Below, in pieces: positions 53,851 through 64,000 of a DNA stretch of 64,000 bases. This DNA is from Bagarius yarrelli (Eukaryota; Chordata; Actinopteri; Siluriformes; Sisoridae). The position numbers and the translations under genes were made by a program. The DNA lies in the NCBI GenBank assembly GCA_005784505.1, contig VCAZ01000022.1, forward strand, positions 1-64,000. The letters run 5' to 3'. The first letter of the stretch is position 1, and each line of letters begins with the position of its first letter. The notes below the pieces were generated by a model that was given only the letters and a program-made list of their open reading frames with translations, was not told the origin of the DNA and did not search any database.

Positions 53851-55703
53851 TGATTCGAATAATCGCTAAGAACACGTACAAAAAGGGTGAAAAAAATCCC
53901 CCCAGCACGACTTTTACATTTTTACACACACACTTACACACACTAACCCTTAAACACTCAGGGTTCGCCTTATAGACCTTATTTTATAAAATATTGTATT
54001 ATATAATTTAAAAAAAAGGCAAAACTGGATGTTTTACACGCAGAAATGAATTAATTAAATGCTGATTTGTTTATTAATATTTGTTATATTTTTTTAATAA
54101 AAATGTTTAATTATGGTGTTTTAACGAGGCTTGCAAATGTATCCCATCATGACAAGATATATAAAATTAATGTAATTGATATAAACTTTCAGTCCCCATA
54201 GAGATATTTTTAATAAATGTTAACACAATATTCATGAATTTATATAATTAATAATTTTTATGTCAGAATGTAAAAAAAACCCCACTTCTAATTAAAAGTG
54301 CAAAAAAAATTATTTATCATCAATAACGCTGCTATTACCCAGGCGTTGATTAATAAAAAGTAAAATCACCTGATGCCCCCTAGTGGCAATAAGAGGCATT
54401 GCTTGCTAAAACGTTTATCTTCTTAATTAATTTAATATTATAGCCTATTTTTTTTTTATTGTTTTAAAAAGATTTTTTTCAGCCCTATTTATATATTTCT
54501 GTGATTAGTTTATCAAGTTACACTTTAAAATGATAAAAACACAACATTTAAAACATTTGAGGTTTAAAACTGGGAAATATATTTTTTTTTAATTATTGCC
54601 CCCTGCTGGAGGACGCATAAAACAACATCATTTAACGAAAACGCGAAGTTAAGGTAACCCAAGTTAAGGTAACCCAATGTCACTTCCGGTGTAGTGCCAG
54701 CTCTGTCTCTTTAACATATTTTGCATCCGTATGATTTCCTGGTTTAACTCAAGTGTGTTCGACGTACGTTTAAGGGCAGACAGTTTAGGGTTCGATATTT
54801 TATTTGGTTTTAATAAGCTAGAAATGATCATACTTGAATATTTTGCTGAAATGACAGCTTTGTGCGCTATTTAAACAAAAAAATAATTTAACAATAAAAA
54901 CTTTACTCGTGAAAAAAGGTATAGCGGCACTCAGTCCAATTTAATTTATATTATAAAAATGATTTTACGTATTAATTAAAAACGCTTTACTTATTTATAT
55001 TAATTTACTGTTGTAATCAAGCAGGCAAAGTTTACAGCTACCAGAAGGTCCTTCGGTGTCAGTATGTGCACGCGGGGCGCGATATGACGCAACACCCGTT
55101 CACAGTTCAAATGGAGACCGTTATGGCAGCGCGCTGTGGCCTGGGATTCGCCCTTTAACATGAGAAACAGGCGCTACTGCTAAAACAGCTGCACTTTAGT
55201 TCGAGGTATCTGATTATATTCACATCCGGTTTAACGTGTCGATTGTGTTGATTTACGTTTCGATCTGCTTATTTTTAGGAATTTTTGTGTCAAGTTCACG
55301 GAAATGACAGTGTAGGTCAGCTGACCGGGCTAGAAATTGTGACGTCACTATCTTAAAACGTGTGTGTGTGTGTCAGTAGTAAAGTTTATACAGGTAACGT
55401 TATAGATCCATTTTATTAATCCCTACAGTACAAACACACACACACTTTATACAAACAGATAATGTTGTAACATCCCTGTTAGGATGAGGGGGGCATTTAT
55501 TTATGCTCCTTCGTTATAAAACACTATTAACTTTATATTACTTTCATCCTGTTACAAAACCTGATATTAAATGTGATTACTACTATTATTATTATTATTG
55601 TTATTATTATTATTAATATTTTCTCCGGTTTTCCTCGTCATCCTAACAAGTCAGTGTGTAAGGTGTGTTCTGATTGGTTGATTTAGATGGCCGGTCCTTG
55701 CTG
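53851..55703. promoter_or_regulatory. divergent slc39a8/abhd18 intergenic region
   Basis: About 1.9 kb. CTCF-like motifs at 54375-54386 and 54598-54609. A direct duplication aagttaaggtaaccca at about 54645-54676, followed by an ETS-like cacttccggt. A more GC-rich patch at 55060-55205 (gcacgcggggcgcgatatg) with a donor-like gttcgag|gtatct is a likely untranslated first exon of abhd18. No recognisable coding content. Confidence 0.45.
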
Positions 55704-56334
55704 ATGGGGATGAGCCGACTCGATGTGTTCTACCGAAGGCTTCTCCTCACCAAACTCTTCATCCGAGGGTGGGGAAAGCCGGAGGACCTGAAACGGTGCG
55801 GCGCTTCGACTGATTAGAACAGTACAAATATATATAACAGTAAAAAAAGATATATATAACGTTAAAAATAAAACAGGTGTTTAAACTGTAAAGTTGGTCA
55901 TTCGAGGATTATTAATGAATTGTTAATAAAATGCCTTCGATGTGAGTTCTGTTACAATCTTTTTCAAAAGCTCCTTGATCCAAAATCCTGCACTGTAGGA
56001 AATAAAGAAAATAATCAATGATTTATTTATTTATTTTACAGGATATTCAAGTTCAGGAAAATCATCGGGGATCGAGAAAAATGTAAGAACCTGGTCCTGC
56101 GGGATTATCCGGTTTATATCGACAAGGTACGTTTCAGCATCCAGAGGAAAACAGTGCGTTTAATTCCACACTAAAACATCTGTATTGAAATGTAATCCAT
56201 CCACGGATACTGTGATATGTTCCGGATCCAATATGGCCGCCAGGTGACGTCTTTTATCTCCTGTGGGTTACATCAAAAAGTCTTAGTGACAGCTGGATTT
56301 ACAGTGTCTATTATCTTAACAATTCCTAACATGT

Positions 56335-56377
<43 letters not shown>

Positions 56378-56678
56378 TGTGTGTGTGTGTGTTCAGGTGG
56401 AGGATCACTCCGACTGCCGAATTCATAGCGGTCATTTTATTTCCCCGCTGGAACACTATGTCCCGGGTATTTTGCCAGCGGAGTCGGTTAAAGCCTGGTA
56501 GCCTCGACTCACACACACACACACACACACACACGCACTTTGTACTAAAGTCATTATTCAGTTTATAAACAAGCCGCCATAAACTTGATTCTCGTACAGC
56601 TTTCAGTTTATAGTTCCTAAAAAATGGAAGCAGCACCGACCGGTGTGTATCCACCTGGCAGGGACTGGAGATCATGTA

Positions 56679-56721
<43 letters not shown>

Positions 56722-57035
56722 GGCAGTATTCGGATTGTTATTAATAAAGAAAGTGCTGCATGAGGGATAATGTAAATGTAAATAAAACCGTAGTATTATA
56801 ATTGTTATTATTATATTATTATTATATTATTATTATTATTATACTTTATTATTAGTCTTAAAAATCTAAAAACACAATATAAAAAAATATAAAAAAAAGT
56901 TAATCTAAACATTTCTCTGTGTGTGTGTGTAGTTTTTCTGGAGGAGGAGGACTCTTATGGCCAGACCTATGATCAGAGAGGCAGGGATGGCGTCGCTGCT
57001 GCTTGAGAACCCTTATTATATCCTTTAATAAGGAC

Positions 57036-57067
<32 letters not shown>

Positions 57068-57560
57068 TGTGTTGTGACGATGTGAATCATTCACTCTGTT
57101 TTCCTTGACTTCGACTTGCACACGGATACCGTAAACCCAAAGACCAGATGTGAGTGTTGAAACATTACTAATGAGTGTGTTAGCTCTTGTGTTTGGTGAT
57201 GTAATCGCTACGTTTCCATTGGTCAAAAAAGGATTTAGAGGACAAAAGTTTTTTTTAGGATATTGAGCTGTTAATAATGTCATGATTTATGATGAGTGTT
57301 TTAAATATAACATTGTGTGTGTGTGTGTAGACGGTCCAGTCTAAAGAACGTCTCCGACCTGTTTGTGATGGGCGGAGCTCTCATCTTGGAGTCGTCTGCT
57401 CTCCTGCGGTGGTTAGAGAGAGAGGGATTCTGGCCACTGGGACTGACCGGCATCTCTATGGGAGGCCATGTGGGTCCTACTTCCAATCAGATATCAGACC
57501 GGTGCTTACTGTTATACTGGTCTATCCGTATTCTGCTCTGTTCCAATGTTGTAGTATGTA

Positions 57561-57617
<57 letters not shown>

Positions 57618-60434
57618 TATATGTGTGTATGTGTGTTGCTTGGAAAACGCCTCTTAACAAGTGACATATGGGCATTGTGACAAGTCTACATGATTCCAAA
57701 ACTTCAGGCAAAAGATCTGTTTGATTCAGTCATAATTGCAGTAGTAAAGTGTAATAATTTACATAATTATTCATACTCTAACTGTCCGTTTGCCCCATTA
57801 GCCCTTCTGCCTACTCGCTAATACTTGACTTTGACCCCATGAGAATTTCTATTCCTTAACCTGTCCATTTATCTCTCTGTCTGTCCTAGATTTTCCATCT
57901 ATCCTTCATTTTTTGCCCCTTTGACAGTCTGTCTGCCTCTTTTAATCCCAGTCTTCAACCTTCAGTTCTACCCTTTAACCCTACCACACACTTTCTAATC
58001 TGTCCCTTTTACCCCTCTGTCTACCTCTATTTGCTCTAATTTTTGTCTACTGAGCTATTTGCCCCTCTGACTGTCTGTTTGCCCCATTAACCCCTCTGTA
58101 TATCCGCTGATATTTGACCTTGACCCTATAACACTTTCTAATCCACAACCTGTCCATTTACCCCTTTGTCTACCCATATCTGCTCTAGATTTTCTGTCTG
58201 CCCTTCTTTTTCCCCCTATGACTATCTGTCTGCCCACCAATATTTGATCTTCAGGCTGTCTACCCCTATCTGCTCCAGATTTTCTCTCTGCCCCTTCTGT
58301 TTCCCCGTTCAACCCCTTTGGTTGACCTTTAGTTATACTTTCTACCCCTGTGACACACTTTCTGATCCACAACCTGTCTATTTTCCCACTCTGTCTGCCC
58401 CAGACATTCTTTCCGCCCCATTTTCAAATTGTCTATGCCCGGCTGTCTGAACCCTATACTCCCACTTTGCCCTTCTGGCTGATCTTCTCTGATGTGCTCT
58501 TTGCACATCTTACTGACCTGAGAAAAGTGATTCACTTGATTCATTTTGTTGATTCTTTTACAATCCGAACCTACATTTGCATCGTAGCCGGATGGATTTT
58601 CAGAGATTCCGACGCTCGAACCCGGGGGCTTTTAGTGACGGGATTATTTTAGAGTCAGGAATCCTTATAAGAAGAATATTTCAGAATCGTTGTTGGAGTC
58701 TTGTGTTATAAACATTTGCACATTTACTCAGCTTTTATCTCAAGTTTTTTTCCCCTCACACACAGATGGCGTCTTTAGCTGTAACCAACTGGCCTAAACC
58801 GATTCCTTTGACCCCGTGTCTGTCCTGGACGACCGCATCCAGTGTTTTCACCACTGTAAGATCTGCATCACGTGTCATATCTCGGTTAATGTGATGCCTG
58901 CGTGTGTGTGTGTGTGTGTGTATATGAGAGAGAATCACTCGCGTTCTGCACTTCCACAGGGAGTGTTGAGCAGAGCTGAACTGGAGGGAGCTGGAGAAGC
59001 AGTACGCCGCGCACACCGTCTACGAGGACGAGATCGCTCACATGCTGGAGTACTGCGGGGTAAGACCATGTCCCGGGTCACGTCGTACATCCGCTTTACC
59101 CATAATAAAAAAGGAAAAAAAAAATCAATTTATCGTGTCTCATGTCTAGACGGACTCTTTCCGGATGGGCCAGGACTTTGTGCGGGAAGCCGCGCGTAGC
59201 TTTGACAAACTCTCGGACGTGTCCCTGTCGTCAGAGCTGCTACTTCAGCAGAGGGACACCGGGGACGGGTTGGAACGCATGTTGTCGTCCTCTGTAGGTG
59301 GCTGTCGGACCCACGTCGACGTGCTTCACAGCAAGAACACGACCGGCAGCACAGAACGGCGTTGCTCGCTGCAGCGGGAGTCCCTCAGCTTCATGAAGGG
59401 TGTGATGGACGAGTGCACACACATTGCCAACTTCTCGGGTAAAGAGACCTTGTAGAGGATGAGACAAAACTCTGGAGGATAAATGTTTTTGACATGACTA
59501 ACACTAATGCCATCTGACCTGTTTGTCTCCTGTTTAATATTCCTTTGTTGTTTTACTCACTGTCGCCCTCTACCTGTCATACCCTTTCTAGTCATGTATG
59601 TAAGCACCGCTTCATATCCCGCTTTTACCTCTCGGCAGACACCATTATCCAAAACAGTGTATCCAATTTTTTATCCATCTGAGCCCTGAAGGCTTAAGGG
59701 CCTTGCTCAGGGGCCCAGGAATGGCAGCTTGATAGGGCTGGGACTTAAATCTATCATCTCAAATATTCTAATCTGCAACCTGTCCACTTGCCCCTATCTG
59801 ACCCAAATTTTCTACTTGCCCCTCTGTCTGTTTGAGCCTGTAACACCTCTTTTTGCACTCTAATATATGACATTCAGTCATACCTTCTACGCCATGACGC
59901 ACTGTAATCTGTCTATTCATCTCTCTGTCTGTCCCGGACTTTCCGTTCCCCCCCCCCCTTTCTGTCTGATCTGCTCTTTGCCACCCGTTACCCCTCTGTG
60001 TGATTCCCTGTGTTTTTTCCACAGTTCCGGTGGATCCCAGTCTCATTATCGTCGTTCAGGCCAAAGAGGACGCCTACGTGCCTCGCTCAGGAGTGCGCAG
60101 CCTGCAGGAGGTCTGGCCTGGCTGTGAGGTTCGCTACCTCAATGGGGGTCACATTACTGCTTACCTCTTTAAACAGGCAGTGTTCAGGTGCGACACCCAA
60201 ACACACACACATTTCTCTTCTACAATAGCAAATCATTAGAATAGTTAATATGTTGGTGGCTGTACTGGAGTTGCTTTAATGTTATAAAACGTTTATAATG
60301 TTTATACTTCCTTAATACTCTTATTCTTTTACCACTCAAATCGTTAAATGCCCCTTTTTTTCCCTGGAATCTGCAGACGGGCCATTTACGATTCCTTCGA
60401 GCGTTTTATTCAGAAGTATCCGTCATTATTATAG
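55704..60434 (+). CDS. abhd18: alpha/beta-hydrolase domain protein ABHD18, 12 exons, one 2-base deletion
   Basis: Member of the ABHD18 (C4orf29) family of serine hydrolases; recent work links it to mitochondrial cardiolipin deacylation (from memory). Exons: 55704-55795, 56042-56126, 56397-56497, 56600-56675, 56933-57017, 57122-57149, 57331-57469, 58766-58855, 58960-59059, 59150-59438, 60025-60187, 60377-60434. The start [20 protein letters not shown] matches the human [20 protein letters not shown]. Nucleophile elbow GISMGGH (Ser about 198), acid region VVQAKEDAYVP and catalytic-His region GGHITAYL are present. Other family blocks are CIHLAGTGDH, RRRTLMARPM and FMKGVMDECTH. Exon 9 is 100 nt where 102 are needed: GCT-G-AAC-TGG at 58975-58983 lacks two bases of a Val codon, shifting the frame. 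Exon 5 to 6 is joined by a U12-type AT-AC intron. Exon 6 is only 28 nt. Without the deletion the protein would have 435 residues. Confidence 0.92.
56340..56396 (+). repeat. (TG)n run serving as acceptor tract for abhd18 exon 3
   Basis: TG repeat with two short interruptions, ending in gttcag directly before exon 3. Confidence 0.9.
57018..57121 (+). other. abhd18: U12-type (minor spliceosome) AT-AC intron of abhd18, 104 nt
   Basis: The 5' splice site is ATATCCTTT, a perfect U12 AT-AC donor. The branch-point element TTCCTTGAC lies at 57101-57109. The intron ends in AC at 57120-57121, 13 bases after the branch-point A. Joining 57017 to 57122 gives NPYYGYRKPKDQ, matching human NPYYGCRKPKDQ. No GT-AG pair at this junction keeps the frame. 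A (GT)n run occupies the middle of the intron. Confidence 0.9.
57470..58765 (+). other. abhd18 intron 7 with (GT)n and a degenerate pyrimidine-rich repeat
   Basis: (GT)n at 57561-57614. 57775-58500 is a decayed repetitive region with phrases like ctgtctgcccctctgt, tctgctctagattttctgtc and ttgaccttga; similar phrases recur in intron 10. Open frames here are low complexity. Confidence 0.65.
59439..60024 (+). other. abhd18 intron 10 with SINE and pyrimidine repeat
   Basis: SINE fragment at 59625-59760 (gcagacaccattatccaaaa, aagggccttgctcaggggcc). 59765-60000 repeats the style of intron 7 (gcccctctgtctgtttgagc, atatgacattcagtcatacc). Confidence 0.6.
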
Positions 60435-60794
60435 CCGCAGGGATCCTGCTGTGCCGAGGACACGGTAAAGGAAAGGGACAAACCATGACATAAGATACAC
60501 TAGAACTCACAACGGACCTGAAACGAATCCTCTTTACACTATGGTGCTACCGACGTCTAGGATTTACACATCACTTCAGCATCAAAACCCTTTGACATTT
60601 GGGGAAGTTAAACCGCAGCAGCCTTTTCATTTAAACCCCAGGGGAATTAATCGATCACAGATCACTGCCGAGGCCTTGGGCAGCAAGTATTAGCCTTTAT
60701 AATGGAGTTATTAATTTTTTTTAAATGATTTATTTTCATGTTATAACTTTTGCAATCTTTCATGTTTCTGTATCTCAAACAGAATTAAACTAAA

Positions 60795-60800
60795 AATAAA
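60795..60800 (+). terminator. abhd18 poly(A) signal AATAAA
   Basis: First canonical hexamer after the stop, about 360 bases downstream, with ATTAAA 11 bases before it. Confidence 0.65.
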
Positions 60801-61560
60801 CACTTTTGCTTCAGATGATTTTTTTTAAGAAAAAAAATCTGTAATATATTAATAACTTAATTTTTTTTTTTCCGTTAATGAATTTCTCCGAACTTTGCAG
60901 CTTGCTCGACTGAACTGTGTGTAAACAGGAAGAGCTCGAGGTTGATGGAGATCAAACACAGCAAACATCACAACGCTGTCACATGACATTTTGTCCATTC
61001 CTGCAGTTGACATCATTAAGACAAAAAAATTTTTGGAATGAGGCACTCGTTTGTTCACAAACTTATGCACAAAACTATGTATATTGGAAAACTGCACTAA
61101 CAAACATGTTTAACCTCTGCATTCAAAAAAAGATAAAAATTAAACACAAACACACAAATTAATAATGAATAGTAATGTGATAAATAATATTTTTTCTGAC
61201 AATTGTAGTGCCATTTCCTTAATGTGTAAAACAGCACATTTTTTAAATATTTATCATTAAGAATTAAAAAGTGCTGTAAAGAATAATATTTAAGTTTTTG
61301 GGTCATAAGATACATGTTGGAATTACATGCAGCGTTTTTAAATAAAAAACGAAAACAATGTCCATGTGGGGTTTTTTTCTCGCATACAATAAATAATAAA
61401 AAACAAAATAATTATAATGATAATAGTGACAAAAATAATAATTATAATAATAATAAAAGCAATAATAATAATGACAATAATTATAATGACAATAATAATA
61501 ATAGGCTATAAAATAAAACAGTGTTTTAACGATTTAAATCCGGTGATGAAATCCTTATTC
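60801..61560. other. intergenic region, AT-rich
   Basis: No gene recognised. (AAT)n-like low-complexity sequence at 61385-61505. Confidence 0.5.
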
Positions 61561-61589
61561 TCGCTCCGTGTTACCCAGCCGGTTTGCCC

Positions 61590-61720
61590 AAAGTAAATAT
61601 GGCGGCCATGTGTACGTTTTGAAGCGCGCTGAAGCCATTTTTGCCCTAAGTGTGCGTTTGACCTCTGACCCCACCCAAACGTGCCATCCTGCCAGCCCAG
61701 TCCGCCATATTGACTGTTGT
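61590..61720 (+). promoter_or_regulatory. promoter of the right-hand gene with two opposed YY1-type sites
   Basis: aatatggcggccatgt at 61597-61612 contains the YY1-type ATGGCGGC. tccgccatattgac at 61701-61714 holds the same core in the other orientation. These lie 145-260 bases upstream of an ATG in good context. No TATA box was seen. Confidence 0.45.
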
Positions 61721-61856
61721 CTTTTGCCTTGAGAAGAAGATAAGCGAGAACATTTGCGCCGTTTGGAAAAGAAAAACAATTGTTTTAAAACTGAAAGCGC
61801 GTTTTATTTGAGCGCCGTGAATAAGCGCAGGTCTGTGCCGGGGCAGTTTTATCGAG

Positions 61857-61970
61857 ATGGCTAGGAAGAAGAGCAAACAGGCCGGAGTTGGGAATAAGGA
61901 GCAGAGTTTGTCTAAGAGCCACGGCGGAGGAGGAGATGCAGGAGCAGCAGCTGCAGCCAGGAGCACTCAG
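61857..61970 (+). CDS. first coding exon of an unidentified gene, 38 codons
   Basis: ATG in the context cgagATGGC. It encodes a Lys/Ser-rich start (MARKKSKQAGVGNKEQSLSK), then a Gly and Ala-rich run (HGGGGDAGAAAAARSTQ), and ends in CAG|gtagcg, a plausible donor in phase 0. Read through, the frame stops after 16 more codons. The gene presumably continues right, beyond the window. An AAA-ATPase of the AFG2/SPATA5 type also begins with a Lys-rich Ala/Ser segment and is on human 4q28, but the resemblance is too weak to name it. Confidence 0.5.
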
Positions 61971-64000
61971 GTAGCGTTAGCTTCACCGGCTAACCAGGCT
62001 AACTGGAATATGGGCTGAATCCCAAACGCATTCCTGATGGATTTATAGTTCACTATGTAGGGCGGAGGACCCATTAATACACCTTCTGTACTAGTGCACG
62101 GCTGGAGGGATTCCGGGGCAGATTCGCTCCATCGCTTTTGCTCGCTTGTAAATTGAATTTCTAGCCGTTTTCTACATCTGGTACAGGTTTCAGTCGCACT
62201 TTATTAAACTAAAGTTAATTGTAGTCTTTTAAACTGCAAATATTTTAAGTCACTAAAACGGTTTATTAGTTTGCGCTTAATGAGCAAAGCCAACACCGAA
62301 TTCGGGCGGAGCACCTTGACCGATAACAACCAGTAATAAATAAAATGTCTTTCTTTATTTATTCATTTATCAAACCTTATTATTTTAACACATTTTCCGT
62401 GTTCTAAGTTCTCCACACAGCTCATTTATCCAGGACGCTGGTACGTGCGAGCTGTAAAACCTCGAAGCGTTATTTTGTTTACTTTGCACCCGCTTTCGTT
62501 TAAATCCCGCCTCCCCTTCTAGTATGGGACGTCCTCCAGTGCGGCCTGCTGATTTGATCGTGAGAGTGTCTGTATGACGGTTTGACCTAATCCAGCCAAT
62601 CATGACCCACTTCTTAGCCAATTAGCGTGAAGCAGGCGGAAATGTGTTGGTATACGGGTAGGGAGAAAATAATAACTAATTCGAAGCGAATGCTGTGATC
62701 GCTGAAGCTCAGTTAGTTCGTTTGTTTACTAAATGTCCCTTTTAATTATTGCGCTTTAATGTATTTAAGGATTAAGTTGTTTATCTGGCAACCCTGCTGT
62801 AGTTTCAGTTTTGCTTTAATGTTAGTTCAATGTTGACAGCCGAAGGATAAATGTTCACCTGGAGGCTCTTCAGCACTTAAAGGAAACGTTCACTTAAAAT
62901 CACACACAGTTTCTGGATTTTAAGCAAAATGAGAGAAATCACTGTTGCTGGTTCCTGGTGTGATTCCTGTCTCTGTTTGTTTACTATTGCTATCAGAAGT
63001 TATGGTTTGTGCTGCTCTGACGTCACAAGGTGACACTGTAATGGCAGTGCTGGTAGACCCTGCTAACCTCTGCCTCAGACTCGAACCTTTCACTCTGATT
63101 GGTTGGATTCTATAGGGACATCCGGCGTGAAAAAGTGTGTCAAGAAAAAAAAAGTTTTTATTTTTTAAAACGATTGGAAACACAAAAAAGGACACCGTTT
63201 TCTTGCACTTGAACAAAACGAACTGATTGGTTGCTGCACATGTCAATCAGCATCTTCTTCACATTTACAGTCACATCCAGCATGACTTCATTTATCTCAT
63301 AAATTGTTGAAGCTTGGTGGTCCTGGGATTTGAACCAACAACCCTCCTGTCGTCGGACCACCACTGAGCTACCGCTTTCTCCTCATTCTTTTGTTCTCGG
63401 TTTGTTTTTTGTCTTAGTCGCCTGAAAGTCCCATAATGCAGTGCCGCTATATGACTTGGATCTGCGGTTAAGTCTCGACTTGGCTGTTATGGGTTTTAAA
63501 ATGTGAACATTGCGATGGATCGAATGCGGGTATATTGGTGTGAGGAAGTGTTACCGCACGAGCTGGTGAGAGATCTTAATAGATTGAATCACTAAAGCGC
63601 CGCTGCATCCTGCCGTTTAGGTGATTCTGATGATTTAATTCGTCGACTCGATGGTATAAGGATAAAAAATCGTTACTTCGCCTTTAGTTACATTTTTAAA
63701 CTCTTTAAGTATCCAAGGGACGATATACACATAAAATTCTCAAACACACACATCATTTATTTATTTATTTATTTTAAACCGTGGAACGTTCCAGGACGCG
63801 CAGAGGCATTGTTGTGGCTTTCAGAAGTCATCATGACTTTTAGATGAACTAAATAGTTTTGGGTGGTGGTGATGGAAACTCAACTGTTAATTTTTTCTTT
63901 TTTGTGAAAGAACGACAGCAGTTACCGTTAAGTTATAGGGTTATGAAATAGTTGATCTTGTTTTCTTTTTATTCATAAGATTGATTAATCTCTTTCCTGC
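61971..64000 (+). other. probable intron 1 of the unidentified gene
   Basis: No further exon was recognised to the window edge. A SINE copy lies at 63308-63382. Short open frames have no family resemblance. Confidence 0.4.
63308..63382 (-). repeat. tRNA-like SINE head
   Basis: On the - strand: gcggtagctcagtggtgg (A box) and ttggttcaaatccca (B box), then ggaccacc. Confidence 0.55.

Overview
The window is vertebrate nuclear DNA, most likely from a teleost fish. It has short conserved exons with GT-AG introns, long stretches of (CA)n, (GA)n and (TA)n microsatellite, tRNA-derived SINE fragments of a kind common in fish, and proteins closest to the vertebrate families UBE2D, NFKB1, DGKQ, SLC39A8 and ABHD18. 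A catfish or other ostariophysan is a guess from the repeat style only.

Layout, left to right. 687-2890 (+) holds the 3' exons of a UBE2D ubiquitin-conjugating enzyme, three of which carry only 1-2 base deletions. 6884-26017 (+) is a complete nfkb1 (p105/p50) in 23 coding exons, with a probable control region near 5.1-5.5 kb and a UG-rich 3' UTR ending at a poly(A) signal at 27504. 29108-44097 (+) is a complete diacylglycerol kinase theta gene (dgkq) in 23 exons. 48090-53826 (-) is a complete ZIP8 metal transporter (slc39a8) in 8 exons, convergent with dgkq. 55704-60434 (+) is abhd18 in 12 exons, divergent from slc39a8, with a textbook U12-type AT-AC intron and a 2-base deletion in exon 9. 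61857-61970 (+) is the first coding exon of a gene I do not recognise, with two opposed YY1-type sites just upstream.

The genes do not form an operon-like unit. Their human homologues all map to chromosome 4 (UBE2D3, NFKB1 and SLC39A8 at 4q24, ABHD18 at 4q28, DGKQ at 4p16), so the window looks like a rearranged piece of that ancestral linkage group. UBE2D enzymes and NF-kB are functionally linked, because UBE2D serves the SCF-betaTrCP ligase that acts on IkB and p105. The p105 degron DSGVETS is present at the very C-terminus here.

No unknown multi-gene system was found. The points most worth following are the U12 intron in abhd18, the deletion-only damage in ube2d, an apparent +1 shift ending nfkb1 right after its degron, exact kB decamers in the nfkb1 promoter and introns, and several minisatellites confined to particular introns. 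All exon edges were read by eye from splice consensus, reading phase and family conservation. Untranslated exons could not be placed.
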